From Flavobacterium aciduliphilum (GTDB taxonomy: Bacteria > Bacteroidota > Bacteroidia > Flavobacteriales > Flavobacteriaceae): 64,000 nucleotides of DNA. Below the pieces are notes generated by a model that worked only from the letters and a program-made list of their open reading frames with translations, was not told the origin of the DNA and ran no database searches. The translations under genes and the position numbers were made by a program. The stretch covers positions 62,001-126,000 of the forward strand of contig NZ_QLSZ01000007.1 in assembly GCF_003268855.1 (NCBI RefSeq), given 5' to 3'. This document shows, piece after piece, positions 26,486-35,440 of this stretch; position 1 is the first letter of the stretch; the number at the start of each line of letters is the position of its first letter.

Positions 26486-26857
26486 ATGCTACTAAAGGAT
26501 TTTTATAAAGTTGAAAAACTAGAAAGAACTGATGAAGGAAAATATATTGCAGTTGTTTTTCTTAACAAAGAGCACGATATTTTTAAAGGTCATTTTCCAG
26601 GAAATCCCGTGACACCAGGTGTGTGTATGATGCAAATCATCAAAGAACTAACTCAAAATATTTTGGGGAGTTATTTAATCATGACTTCGTCTACTAATGT
26701 CAAATTTATGGCTCTTATCAATCCGGAAAAAAATTCTATTTTAAAATTAGATTTAGAAATTTCTGGCAATTTGACTACCGAAATTAAAGTTAAAAATACT
26801 ACTTCATTTGATGAAACCGTTGCTTTAAAATTGACTAATGTTTATAAAAGTGCTTAA
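26486..26857 (+). CDS. ApeI-like hotdog dehydratase
   Basis: The 123-residue FabZ-type hotdog protein keeps the GHFPGNPVTPGV loop (residues 35-46) with catalytic His36. The residue 14 positions later, where FabZ has its catalytic Glu, is Gln50 in PGVCMMQII. This protein is the third hotdog gene of the cluster and the only one with the classical loop. It is expected to dehydrate 3-hydroxyacyl-ACP in polyene assembly, perhaps with altered activity because of the Glu to Gln change. Confidence 0.85.
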   Translation: MLLKDFYKVEKLERTDEGKYIAVVFLNKEHDIFKGHFPGNPVTPGVCMMQIIKELTQNILGSYLIMTSSTNVKFMALINPEKNSILKLDLEISGNLTTEIKVKNTTSFDETVALKLTNVYKSA

Positions 26858-26859
26858 TT

Positions 26860-27345
26860 TTGAAATTAATTGCAACATTTTTATTGTCAATTACTTTACT
26901 CGTTTGTCAGGAAATACCAAACGCGAGACAGCATTATATTGATGCTTCCAAAAGTCAAAAAAACACTGATGAATTTTATTCCCTTATGGAAAATTACAAC
27001 AAGGATAATAAAGTACTATTAGCTTATAAAGGAGCCTCAATTGCGTTGAAGGCAAGATATACCAAACAAATCAAACAAAAGAAAAGTTTTTTTATCGAAG
27101 GAGTTAAACTTTTAGAAGACGCATTAAAAAACGACCCAAATAATCTTGAAATCAGGTTGATCAGATTAAGTATTCAAGAGAATACTCCAAAAATCTTAAA
27201 CTATAAAAATAATATTGATGAAGATAAAAGATTACTTTTGAGTTCTTTTTACAAACAAAATCAATCATTAAAAGAATACATTAAAAATTATATTTTACAA
27301 TCCACCGGATTTACCGATAAAGAAAAGAAAAGTATTCTCAATTAA
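26860..27345 (+). CDS. Small secreted helical repeat protein, unknown
   Basis: The 161-residue product starts with TTG two bases after the previous stop and carries a signal peptide (LLSITLLVC near residues 8-16). The rest is helical and contains a TPR-like segment (FIEGVKLLEDALKNDPNNLEIRL). No defined family. It sits between the ApeI-like gene and the glycosyltransferase gene and is probably cotranscribed. It may be a periplasmic adaptor, but there is no direct evidence. Confidence 0.75.
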   Translation: MKLIATFLLSITLLVCQEIPNARQHYIDASKSQKNTDEFYSLMENYNKDNKVLLAYKGASIALKARYTKQIKQKKSFFIEGVKLLEDALKNDPNNLEIRLIRLSIQENTPKILNYKNNIDEDKRLLLSSFYKQNQSLKEYIKNYILQSTGFTDKEKKSILN

Positions 27346-27356
27346 ATACACAAGTC

Positions 27357-28541
27357 ATGAATTCTGAAGCTGTTATAACCGAGAGAATGAAACAACTGAA
27401 GACTTGTGTTATTATTCCAACATATAATAATCACAATACTTTAAAGCGTGTTATTGATGGGGTTTTGAAATATACTACAAGTATAATTGTTGTTAATGAT
27501 GGGTCTACGGATTCTACTTCTGAAATTCTGAAAACATACACGCAAATTGATCAAATTTCAATTACTCCCAATCAAGGAAAAGGAAATGCACTTCGTTTAG
27601 GATTTAAAAAAGCATTGGATTCTGGGTATGAATATGCCATAACAATAGATTCGGATGGACAACATTTTCCAACAGATATATCTGTTTTTTTGGAAACTTT
27701 AAAACAAGAAGAAAAACCTGCATTACTTATCGGAAACCGAAACATGAGTCAAGATGGAATTCCAAAAAAAAGTAGTTTTGGTAATAAATTTTCCAATTTT
27801 TGGTTTTGGTTTGAAACAGGGATTAAATTAGATGACACACAATCAGGCTACAGGTTATATCCCTTGCTATTCATTCCAAATAGGTTTTTTACCAAAAAAT
27901 TTGAGTTTGAAATAGAAGTAATTGTTCGTACCGCTTGGAGCCAAATTGCAGTAAAAAATGTTCCTATAAACATTCTTTACGATCCCAATGAAAGAGTTTC
28001 TCATTTTAGACCTTTTAAAGATTTTACACGAATAAGTATATTAAATACAGTTTTGGTAATCCTCACGATTTTTTATATTAAACCCAGAGACTTTTTTCGT
28101 AGTTTCAAAAAAAAAAGAATTAGAGACTTTCTACGTGATGACATCTTAGAAAGTTCAGATTCTAATTTAAAAAAATCACTTTCAATTGCGTTGGGAGTTT
28201 TCATAGGTATTGCTCCATTGTGGGGGTTTCAAACAGTTATTGTTATTTTTTTAGCGGTTATACTCCGATTGAATAAAGTACTTGCTTTTACTTTTTCTAA
28301 TGTGAGTATTCCACCAATGATACCATTTATAATTTACGGGTCATTAAAAATTGGAAATTTTATTATTCCATCGAAACATCCTTTAATTGGTGTTACTATG
28401 TTGCGTTTTTCGTCGATTCAACATAATCTTTTGCAATATGTTGTTGGAAGTGTGATTTTGGCAACAATAACGGCTGCTTTTTTAGGAATTTTAAGTTTTT
28501 TTATTCTGACATTTTTTAGTAATTTTAGAAAAATTAATTAA
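27357..28541 (+). CDS. Family 2 glycosyltransferase fused to DUF2062
   Basis: The N-terminal part (about 12-230) is a GT2 domain: VIIPTYNN, VVNDGSTD near 45-52 and IDSDGQHFP, the metal/nucleotide-sugar site. The C-terminal part (about 260-394) is the membrane DUF2062 domain with ALGVFIGIAPLWGFQT. Such GT2-DUF2062 fusions occur in aryl-polyene clusters. The domain may add a sugar or transfer another group to the pigment or its lipid at the inner membrane. An in-frame Met at codon 11 is an alternative start. Confidence 0.88.
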   Translation: MNSEAVITERMKQLKTCVIIPTYNNHNTLKRVIDGVLKYTTSIIVVNDGSTDSTSEILKTYTQIDQISITPNQGKGNALRLGFKKALDSGYEYAITIDSDGQHFPTDISVFLETLKQEEKPALLIGNRNMSQDGIPKKSSFGNKFSNFWFWFETGIKLDDTQSGYRLYPLLFIPNRFFTKKFEFEIEVIVRTAWSQIAVKNVPINILYDPNERVSHFRPFKDFTRISILNTVLVILTIFYIKPRDFFRSFKKKRIRDFLRDDILESSDSNLKKSLSIALGVFIGIAPLWGFQTVIVIFLAVILRLNKVLAFTFSNVSIPPMIPFIIYGSLKIGNFIIPSKHPLIGVTMLRFSSIQHNLLQYVVGSVILATITAAFLGILSFFILTFFSNFRKIN

Positions 28542-28543
28542 CA

Positions 28544-31500
28544 ATGCAGCATTTGTTTTTATCCATTTATATCTATTTCAAAGCCAATAAATTTAGAGCA
28601 ATTGGAGTCTTTCTTTCGTTGTTTGTATTGTTGTTTTATTTTGCAACACGAATTTCATTTCAGGAAAACATTACTCAATTAATCCCTTCAAATAGTGCGT
28701 CTGATGTAACTTCCAAAGTCCTCAAACAAGTCAATTTTGCTGATAAAATTACCATCATCATCAGTAGTGAAAAGGAAGGTAACTCAGACGATTTATGTAC
28801 GTACGCTAATCAATTTATAGATAGTATTGATGTGAGTTGCAAACCATACATAAGTAAGGTTCAAGGGAAATTAGACGAAAAAAATATTCAAGAAACTTTC
28901 GGTTTTGTATATGAAAATTTACCACTTTTTCTTGATAAAAATGATTATGATGCTATCAAAAAGAAAATCAATAATGACAGCATTGCTAAAATAGTAGAAA
29001 CAGATTATAAATCATTGATCGCACCAACAGGGATAGTTTCGAAAGATTTTATCTTAAAAGACCCCCTCGGAATTTCATTTATTGCTTTAAAAAAAATGCA
29101 GCAATTAAGTGTTGGCGATGATTTTGAACTTCAAAATGGGTTTGTTTTAACCAAAGATAAAAAGAAACTACTATTATTTTTAACCCCAAAAATGGCTGCT
29201 AATGAAACCGATAAGAATACTTTTTTTATTGAGAAATTAAATCAAATTCAGAATCATTTAAACTCAAAATACCATACTAAAGTAACCATGAGTTATTTTG
29301 GCGCTACACCTGTTGCGGTAGCTAATGCTACTCAAATTAAAGCTGATGTTCGAAATACCTCTATTTTTGCGTCAGTTGCTTTGATGTTGGTTTTGATATT
29401 TTTCTATCGCAGTGTATTAATTCCGATTATCATTTTTATTCCCTCGCTTTTTGGAGCTGTTTTTGCCTTGACAATTTTGTATTTTACAAATGGAACTATT
29501 TCGGCTATTTCACTCGGAATAAGTTCAATTTTACTAGGAGAAACCACCGATTATTCTATTTATGTATTGACTCATTTACGAAACAAAAGAGATATTAAAC
29601 TGCTGTATAAAGATATTTCAAAACCTTTGTTATTGTGTGGAACCACTACGGCTATTTCATTTTTGTGTTTGTTTTTTGTAAAATCGGAAGCACTAAAAGA
29701 TTTGGGGATATTTGCAGCCTTAAGTGTGATTTTAACTTCGGTCTTTTCTTTAGTTTTGATCCCACTTTTGTATCGAATTGCTCCAAATAATGTTGTTGAA
29801 ACCCAAGTTAAACCAGTTAAATTTAATATAATTGATAAATTAGGAGCCTATTCTTATCACAAAAATAAGATTCTAGTTTTGTCGGTTGTTTTGTTGCTTA
29901 TTATCAGTTTTTTTACCTATTCTAAAGTTACGTTTAACAACGATTTGTCGGCACTGAATTTCATGCCAAATAAACTTCAAAAGGCTCAAAAAGAATTAGA
30001 AAATATCGCAAACGTTTCTTCAAAATCCATTTACTTGGCAACGTATGGAAAAAGCTATGAAGAAGTTTTAGAAAAGAATAATGTACTTTTTAATCAGTTA
30101 CAAAAAGAAAAAAAAGCATCACAAATTCTTAATTTCAGTTCGATTGGAGGCATGGTTCTTTCGAAAGAAATGCAACAACAAAAAATTCAAGATTGGAATG
30201 CGTTTTGGGATATTGAAAGTAAATCAAAGCTAAAAGAGCATTTGATTTCAAGCGGAAGTTCTTTTGGATTTAAACAAAATGCTTTCGATCAATTCTATCA
30301 AATGCTAGACTGTCGTTTTTTGCCCGTTTCTTTTCGAGAATACGCAAAAATAAAATCGTTTTTTATTGATGAGTTTGTCGCTCAAAAAGATGGTTTTTAC
30401 ACAGTTTCAACTTTGGTGAAAGTATCAAATGATAAAAGAGATGCTTTTGTAAATCAAATAAAAAAACAGAAAACACTTGTTGTTATTGACCGACAACAAA
30501 CTAATGAAATTTTTTTAGGTTCTTTAAAAAACAGCTTTGAAAAGTTAGTCGACTATTCGTTTATTGCCATATTTTTAATCTTATTAATGGCATTTCGACG
30601 TGTTGAATTAGTTGTTGTAAGCATCATTCCAATATTAATCAGTTGGATTATTACTACAGGTATGATGGGATTATTTGGGTTGCAATTCAATATTATCAAT
30701 ATTATTGTTTGCACTTTAATTTTTGGAATTGGAGTAGATTATAGTATTTTTATGACTACTGCTTTGCAAAAAGAGCATACGTATGGAAAAGAAGAATTAC
30801 CTATTTATAAAACCTCTATTTTACTGTCTGTTGCAACAACTATTTTAGGAATTGGAGTACTCATTTTTGCACATCATCCTGCTTTAAAATCAATTGCATT
30901 AATTGCTGTAATTGGTGTTTTTTCAGCATTGTTAATGACCTATATTATTCAACCACTAGTTTTTCAATTTTTTGTAACACATAGAACTTCAAAAGGAAGA
31001 CCACCACTTCAATCGCGCACATTTATTCATGGTGTTTTGTCTTTTTTTTATTATGGTTTTGGTGGTTTTTTGATGTCGATATTTAGTCTAACACTACTGA
31101 ATATCATTCCATTGAAGGTAAAAATAAAAATGAAAGGTTTTCGGTATGTGATTTCAAAGTTTATGAAATCGGTTTTATACACCAATCCATTCGTTAAGAA
31201 AAAAATAATAAACCTAACAAACGAAAAATTTGAAAAACCCGCTGTAATAATAGCCAATCACACTTCGGTTTTAGATATTCTAGCCGTTGGAATGTTAAGC
31301 TCTAAAACTATTTATTTAGTTAGTGATTGGGTGTATAATTCACCCATTTTTGGTGGAGCTGTAAGAAAAGCAGGTTTTTATCCAGTGTCTGAAGGATTAG
31401 AGGGAGGTGTGGAGCATTTACGAAAAAAAATAGAAGAGGGTTATTCAGTTATTGTGTTTCCTGAAGGAACTAGATCTTTAGATAATCAGATTAAACGTTT

Positions 31501-32236
31501 TCACAAAGGAGCCTTTTTTTTGGCAGAATATTTTAATTTAGATATTTTGCCTGTACTAATTCATGGTAATTCGGAAGTTTTGCCTAAAGGTGATTTTGTT
31601 ATTTATGATGGAGCTATTACGATTGCTATTTTAGATAGAATAAAATCAAGTGATATCAGATTCGGAACAAATTATACTGATAGAACAAAAAATATAAGTA
31701 CTTACTTTAAGTCAGAATTCAAAAAAATGAGAATAGATTGTGAGGATAGTGCTTATTTCAAAAAAATACTATTAAATAGTTTTGACTATAAAGAGTCTTT
31801 CGTTATCAACGAAGTAAAAAGAAATTTGCAAAAGTATTTAGAGGTTTATTATGACTTAAATTTTCAAATAGCATCAAAAGCTAAGATATTACATATATCA
31901 GATGATTATGGGCAATGGGATGTTTATTTGACTTTGCAAGAATCTTCAAGAAAAATAGATTCATATATTGAAAATTCTAACAAAAAAGCTGTTGCTCGTA
32001 CTAATTACCACACGAAAACTCGTTCTATAAATTATATAGACAAACTTGATTTTTCAAAAAAATATGATCTTGTTCTAATATCAACCGAGAGTTGTATTAC
32101 TAAAATAAAATCACTAGAATTGTTCTCAGATACAATAATTCTAATTCATAATAATGATATGAAAAATAATATTATGGAGCTTGGTTTTGAAATTAGTAGT
32201 CAAAATAATCAACTCATTGTGTTTAATAAAAAATAA
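28544..32236 (+). CDS. MMPL transporter fused to PlsC acyltransferase and a Rossmann domain
   Basis: The 1230-residue protein has three parts. Residues 1 to about 820 are an MMPL/RND exporter with two sets of membrane helices and two large periplasmic loops. About 870-1060 is a PlsC acyltransferase with NHTSVLD near 904-910 and FPEGTRS near 972-978. About 1100-1230 resembles a small Rossmann or methyltransferase fold (AKILHISDDYGQWDVYL) in which the glycine-rich motif has decayed. It probably couples lipid acylation to export of the finished pigment. It starts 2 bp after the glycosyltransferase gene. Confidence 0.9.
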   Translation: MQHLFLSIYIYFKANKFRAIGVFLSLFVLLFYFATRISFQENITQLIPSNSASDVTSKVLKQVNFADKITIIISSEKEGNSDDLCTYANQFIDSIDVSCKPYISKVQGKLDEKNIQETFGFVYENLPLFLDKNDYDAIKKKINNDSIAKIVETDYKSLIAPTGIVSKDFILKDPLGISFIALKKMQQLSVGDDFELQNGFVLTKDKKKLLLFLTPKMAANETDKNTFFIEKLNQIQNHLNSKYHTKVTMSYFGATPVAVANATQIKADVRNTSIFASVALMLVLIFFYRSVLIPIIIFIPSLFGAVFALTILYFTNGTISAISLGISSILLGETTDYSIYVLTHLRNKRDIKLLYKDISKPLLLCGTTTAISFLCLFFVKSEALKDLGIFAALSVILTSVFSLVLIPLLYRIAPNNVVETQVKPVKFNIIDKLGAYSYHKNKILVLSVVLLLIISFFTYSKVTFNNDLSALNFMPNKLQKAQKELENIANVSSKSIYLATYGKSYEEVLEKNNVLFNQLQKEKKASQILNFSSIGGMVLSKEMQQQKIQDWNAFWDIESKSKLKEHLISSGSSFGFKQNAFDQFYQMLDCRFLPVSFREYAKIKSFFIDEFVAQKDGFYTVSTLVKVSNDKRDAFVNQIKKQKTLVVIDRQQTNEIFLGSLKNSFEKLVDYSFIAIFLILLMAFRRVELVVVSIIPILISWIITTGMMGLFGLQFNIINIIVCTLIFGIGVDYSIFMTTALQKEHTYGKEELPIYKTSILLSVATTILGIGVLIFAHHPALKSIALIAVIGVFSALLMTYIIQPLVFQFFVTHRTSKGRPPLQSRTFIHGVLSFFYYGFGGFLMSIFSLTLLNIIPLKVKIKMKGFRYVISKFMKSVLYTNPFVKKKIINLTNEKFEKPAVIIANHTSVLDILAVGMLSSKTIYLVSDWVYNSPIFGGAVRKAGFYPVSEGLEGGVEHLRKKIEEGYSVIVFPEGTRSLDNQIKRFHKGAFFLAEYFNLDILPVLIHGNSEVLPKGDFVIYDGAITIAILDRIKSSDIRFGTNYTDRTKNISTYFKSEFKKMRIDCEDSAYFKKILLNSFDYKESFVINEVKRNLQKYLEVYYDLNFQIASKAKILHISDDYGQWDVYLTLQESSRKIDSYIENSNKKAVARTNYHTKTRSINYIDKLDFSKKYDLVLISTESCITKIKSLELFSDTIILIHNNDMKNNIMELGFEISSQNNQLIVFNKK

Positions 32237-32237
32237 G

Positions 32238-33755
32238 ATGAAAGAACACTACGATATAATTGTAATAGGAAGCGGTCTTGGTGGATTAGTGTCTGCAACG
32301 ATATTAGCAAAAGAAGGCTATAGTGTTTGTGTGCTCGAAAAAAATAATCAATATGGAGGAAATCTTCAAACGTTTGTTCGAGATAAAACTATTTTTGATA
32401 CTGGAATTCATTACATTGGGGGATTGAGTGCAGGTCAAAATTTGAATAAATATTTCAAATATCTTGGGATAATGGATGATTTGAAATTAAAAAAAATGGA
32501 TGAAGACGGTTTTGATATTATATCATTTGAAGAAGAAAATGAAGAATATCCACATGCACAAGGGTATGAAAATTTTGTCCATCAACTAGTGAAATATTTT
32601 CCAGATGAAAAAGATGCAATTCAAAAATATTGCGATAAGGTTATAACCGTATGTAATTCATTTCCTTTATATAATTTGAATGTTGAAGGAAAATACGATA
32701 CAGAAATATTGTCTTTAAATGCAAAAAAATGTATTGACGAAATAACTGATAACGACTGTTTAAAAGCGGTTTTAGCAGGAACCAATTTTTTATATGCAGG
32801 AATAGAAGACAAATCACCTTTTTATGTGCATGCACTTTCAGTAAATTCATATATTCAAAGTTCTTATCGTTGTATTAATGGCGGAAGTCAAATTACCAAA
32901 CAACTCATCAAACAGCTAAAAAAACACGGTGGGGAAATTTATAAATATAAGGATGTTTGTAAATTAGAAGTAGAAAATAATGCTATTATTGAAGCAAAAA
33001 TGAAAGACGGCTCTTTGGTGAAAGGTAAAATATTTATTTCGAATATCGAACCCAAAACAACTCTTAGAATGGTGGGCGAGGAGCATTTTAGAAAATCGTT
33101 TTTTAGCAGAATTGAAAGTTTAGAAGGTGTTATCTCAGCGTTTAGTCTATACATTGTTTTTAAACCGCAAACGTTTAAATACGTGAATAATAATCTATAC
33201 CATTTCAAAAATAGCTCAATTGTTTGGACTGCGCATGAGTATACAGAAGAAAATTGGCCGCTAGCCTACATGGCTTCCATGAATGCTTCGGGGAAAGACG
33301 AAATTTGGGCAGATGGAATGACATTTATTACTTACATGAAATATGAAGAGTTAAAAGAATGGGAGAATACTTTCAATACCACAGCAGATGAACACGATCG
33401 AGGTAAAAGCTATGACAATTTCAAAGCCAGAAAAGCAGAGCGTTTTCTTAAAGAAATTGAAATAAAATTTCCAGGTATTCGAAATTGTATTAAATCAATT
33501 CATACTTCTACTCCATTGTCATATAGGGATTATATTGGAGGGACTAATGGGAACATGTATGGTTATGTGAAAGATTCAAGCAATCCTATGAAATCATTTA
33601 TTGCTCCCAAAACAAAATTGAATAATTTGTATTTAACAGGTCAAAGTATCAACATGCATGGGGTTTTAGGGGTAACAATTGGTGCCGTAGTAACATGTTC
33701 TGAAATTGTTGGAAAAGAATATTTAGTAAATAAGATAAAAGAAGAATCAATGTAA
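32238..33755 (+). CDS. CrtI-like FAD-dependent oxidoreductase (2)
   Basis: From the chosen ATG, one base after the previous stop, the protein has 505 residues. It has the FAD motif IVIGSGLGGLVSATILAKEG and VLEKNNQYGGN near residues 7-40, and the C-terminal loop LYLTGQSINMHGVLGVTIG. It belongs to the same phytoene-desaturase-like group as the gene at 10375 but is clearly diverged. An upstream frame start at 32181 lies inside the MMPL gene and is rejected. Likely role: redox step on the polyene or an aromatic product. Substrate unknown. Confidence 0.85.
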   Translation: MKEHYDIIVIGSGLGGLVSATILAKEGYSVCVLEKNNQYGGNLQTFVRDKTIFDTGIHYIGGLSAGQNLNKYFKYLGIMDDLKLKKMDEDGFDIISFEEENEEYPHAQGYENFVHQLVKYFPDEKDAIQKYCDKVITVCNSFPLYNLNVEGKYDTEILSLNAKKCIDEITDNDCLKAVLAGTNFLYAGIEDKSPFYVHALSVNSYIQSSYRCINGGSQITKQLIKQLKKHGGEIYKYKDVCKLEVENNAIIEAKMKDGSLVKGKIFISNIEPKTTLRMVGEEHFRKSFFSRIESLEGVISAFSLYIVFKPQTFKYVNNNLYHFKNSSIVWTAHEYTEENWPLAYMASMNASGKDEIWADGMTFITYMKYEELKEWENTFNTTADEHDRGKSYDNFKARKAERFLKEIEIKFPGIRNCIKSIHTSTPLSYRDYIGGTNGNMYGYVKDSSNPMKSFIAPKTKLNNLYLTGQSINMHGVLGVTIGAVVTCSEIVGKEYLVNKIKEESM

Positions 33756-33766
33756 AATTTAGACCT

Positions 33767-35440
33767 ATGAAAATCAAAATATACATTTGGGTATTTTTAG
33801 GTTTTACATGGAGTTTTGTGGCCTGCGGAACTTCAAAATCATTGCATCACAAGCCACAACTAGAAGGGTATAATTCTGCAATTCCCATAGTAGAAAAGCA
33901 ATCTAATGGCGCATATAAATCGGGGGATAATTTTTTGGTTAAAAACAAGCAAAACCTTTGGGAACTTTATGTTGAAGGTGATGCGCTAGAACGCGGATTA
34001 GTAACAGGAGCGTTAACGGATTCTCTATTGAAAAAACAAGAACGCACTTTTTTTTCAAAACTAGCTGACATTGTGCCTTCAAAAATCAAACAACGATTCC
34101 TTCGTGGATTTTTGAAATGGTACAATAGAAAATTATACTTGAATGTAGCCGAAGAGTATAAAACGGAAATTTATGGAATATCCGAATACACTTCACACGA
34201 TTATGATTACATCGCACCGCGTTATTTGAGAAGTTTATATTTGCATGGAGCACACGATATTGGTCATGCACTGCAAGATTTGGCTTTAGTAGGTTGTTCA
34301 TCATTTGCAGCTTGGGGCGAAAAATCGGAAGATGGGAATTTGATTTTAGGAAGAAATTTCGATTTTTATGCAGGTGATGATTTTGCCAAAGATAAAATAG
34401 TTGCATTTGTAAATCCGAAAGAAGGCAACCCCTTTATGATGGTGACTTGGGCAGGAATGATTGGTGCCGTTTCTGGTATGAACAAGCAAGGTTTGACCGT
34501 TACAATTAATGCCGGAAAATCTAAAATCCCGTTTGTTGCTAAAACACCAATTTCATTAGTAACTCGTGAAATTTTGCAATACGCCACCACAATTGATGAA
34601 GCGATTGTCATTGCAAGAAAACGAAAAGTCTTTGTTTCTGAATCGATTATGGTGGGAAGTGCTAAGGATAGAAAAGCTATTATTATTGAAGTTTCTCCCA
34701 ATAAATTTGGAGTTTATGAAGTGCCAAATAGCAATAATCAATTGATTTGCTCGAACCATTTTCAGAGCAACGAATTGAAAAATGATATGCGTAATCAATA
34801 TCAAATTACCAATAGTCATTCTAAATATCGCTATGATCGAATGGTTCAACTTTTTGATAAAAACCCGAAAATAAGTCCAAAAACTGCAGCGTCAATACTT
34901 CGAAACAAGGAAGGTTTAAACGACGAAGCTATTGGTTATGGGAATGAAAAAGCATTGAATCAGTTGATTGCACATCACGGAATCATATTTAAGCCCGAAC
35001 TACTTTTGGTTTGGGTATCTTCAAATCCATATCAATTGGGTGAATTCGTGTGTTATGATTTGAATAAAATTTTTAAAAAAAGAAATTTAAGTGATGTTGT
35101 TGTGTCGGTTGAAGAAGAAAATTTGAATATTCCTAAAGACAATTTTTTAGATTCACAAGCCTATATAAATTATGAGTTGTTCCGAATCGAAGATCGAAAA
35201 ATGGATGTCTTTTTAGAAAATAAAACCGTTTTACCTTCAGATTTTGCCAAAAATTACCAATCTTTGAATCCCGATTATTGGTTTGTGTATTATAAGGTAG
35301 GTGTTTCATTGTTTCAACACAGAAAATATCAACTTGCGAAAGAACAATTTGAAATAGCTTTGACTAAAGAAATTACAACAATTCCGAATAAAATAGAAAT
35401 AGAAAAGTATTTAAAAAAAATCAAAAGAAAATTGCAATGA
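33767..35440 (+). CDS. C45-type Ntn-hydrolase lipoprotein with a TPR end
   Basis: The 557-residue protein is a predicted lipoprotein (signal to SFVAC, Cys20). The core matches acyl-CoA:6-aminopenicillanic-acid acyltransferase (peptidase family C45): the self-cleavage and catalytic site is probably Cys177 in LVGCSSFAAWGE, followed by GNLILGRNFDF. The end holds a TPR-like pair of helices (FVYYKVGVSLFQHRKYQLAKEQFEIAL split over about 500-530). Such enzymes hydrolyse or transfer acyl groups from amides or esters. At the periplasmic face it could transfer the acyl group of the pigment. Its stop overlaps the next start as ATGA. Confidence 0.83.
   Translation: MKIKIYIWVFLGFTWSFVACGTSKSLHHKPQLEGYNSAIPIVEKQSNGAYKSGDNFLVKNKQNLWELYVEGDALERGLVTGALTDSLLKKQERTFFSKLADIVPSKIKQRFLRGFLKWYNRKLYLNVAEEYKTEIYGISEYTSHDYDYIAPRYLRSLYLHGAHDIGHALQDLALVGCSSFAAWGEKSEDGNLILGRNFDFYAGDDFAKDKIVAFVNPKEGNPFMMVTWAGMIGAVSGMNKQGLTVTINAGKSKIPFVAKTPISLVTREILQYATTIDEAIVIARKRKVFVSESIMVGSAKDRKAIIIEVSPNKFGVYEVPNSNNQLICSNHFQSNELKNDMRNQYQITNSHSKYRYDRMVQLFDKNPKISPKTAASILRNKEGLNDEAIGYGNEKALNQLIAHHGIIFKPELLLVWVSSNPYQLGEFVCYDLNKIFKKRNLSDVVVSVEEENLNIPKDNFLDSQAYINYELFRIEDRKMDVFLENKTVLPSDFAKNYQSLNPDYWFVYYKVGVSLFQHRKYQLAKEQFEIALTKEITTIPNKIEIEKYLKKIKRKLQ

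Noticed and set aside
32181..32237. Longer N terminus for the second CrtI-like protein
   Set aside because: It would lie entirely inside the MMPL fusion gene, and the FAD motif begins right after the later ATG.
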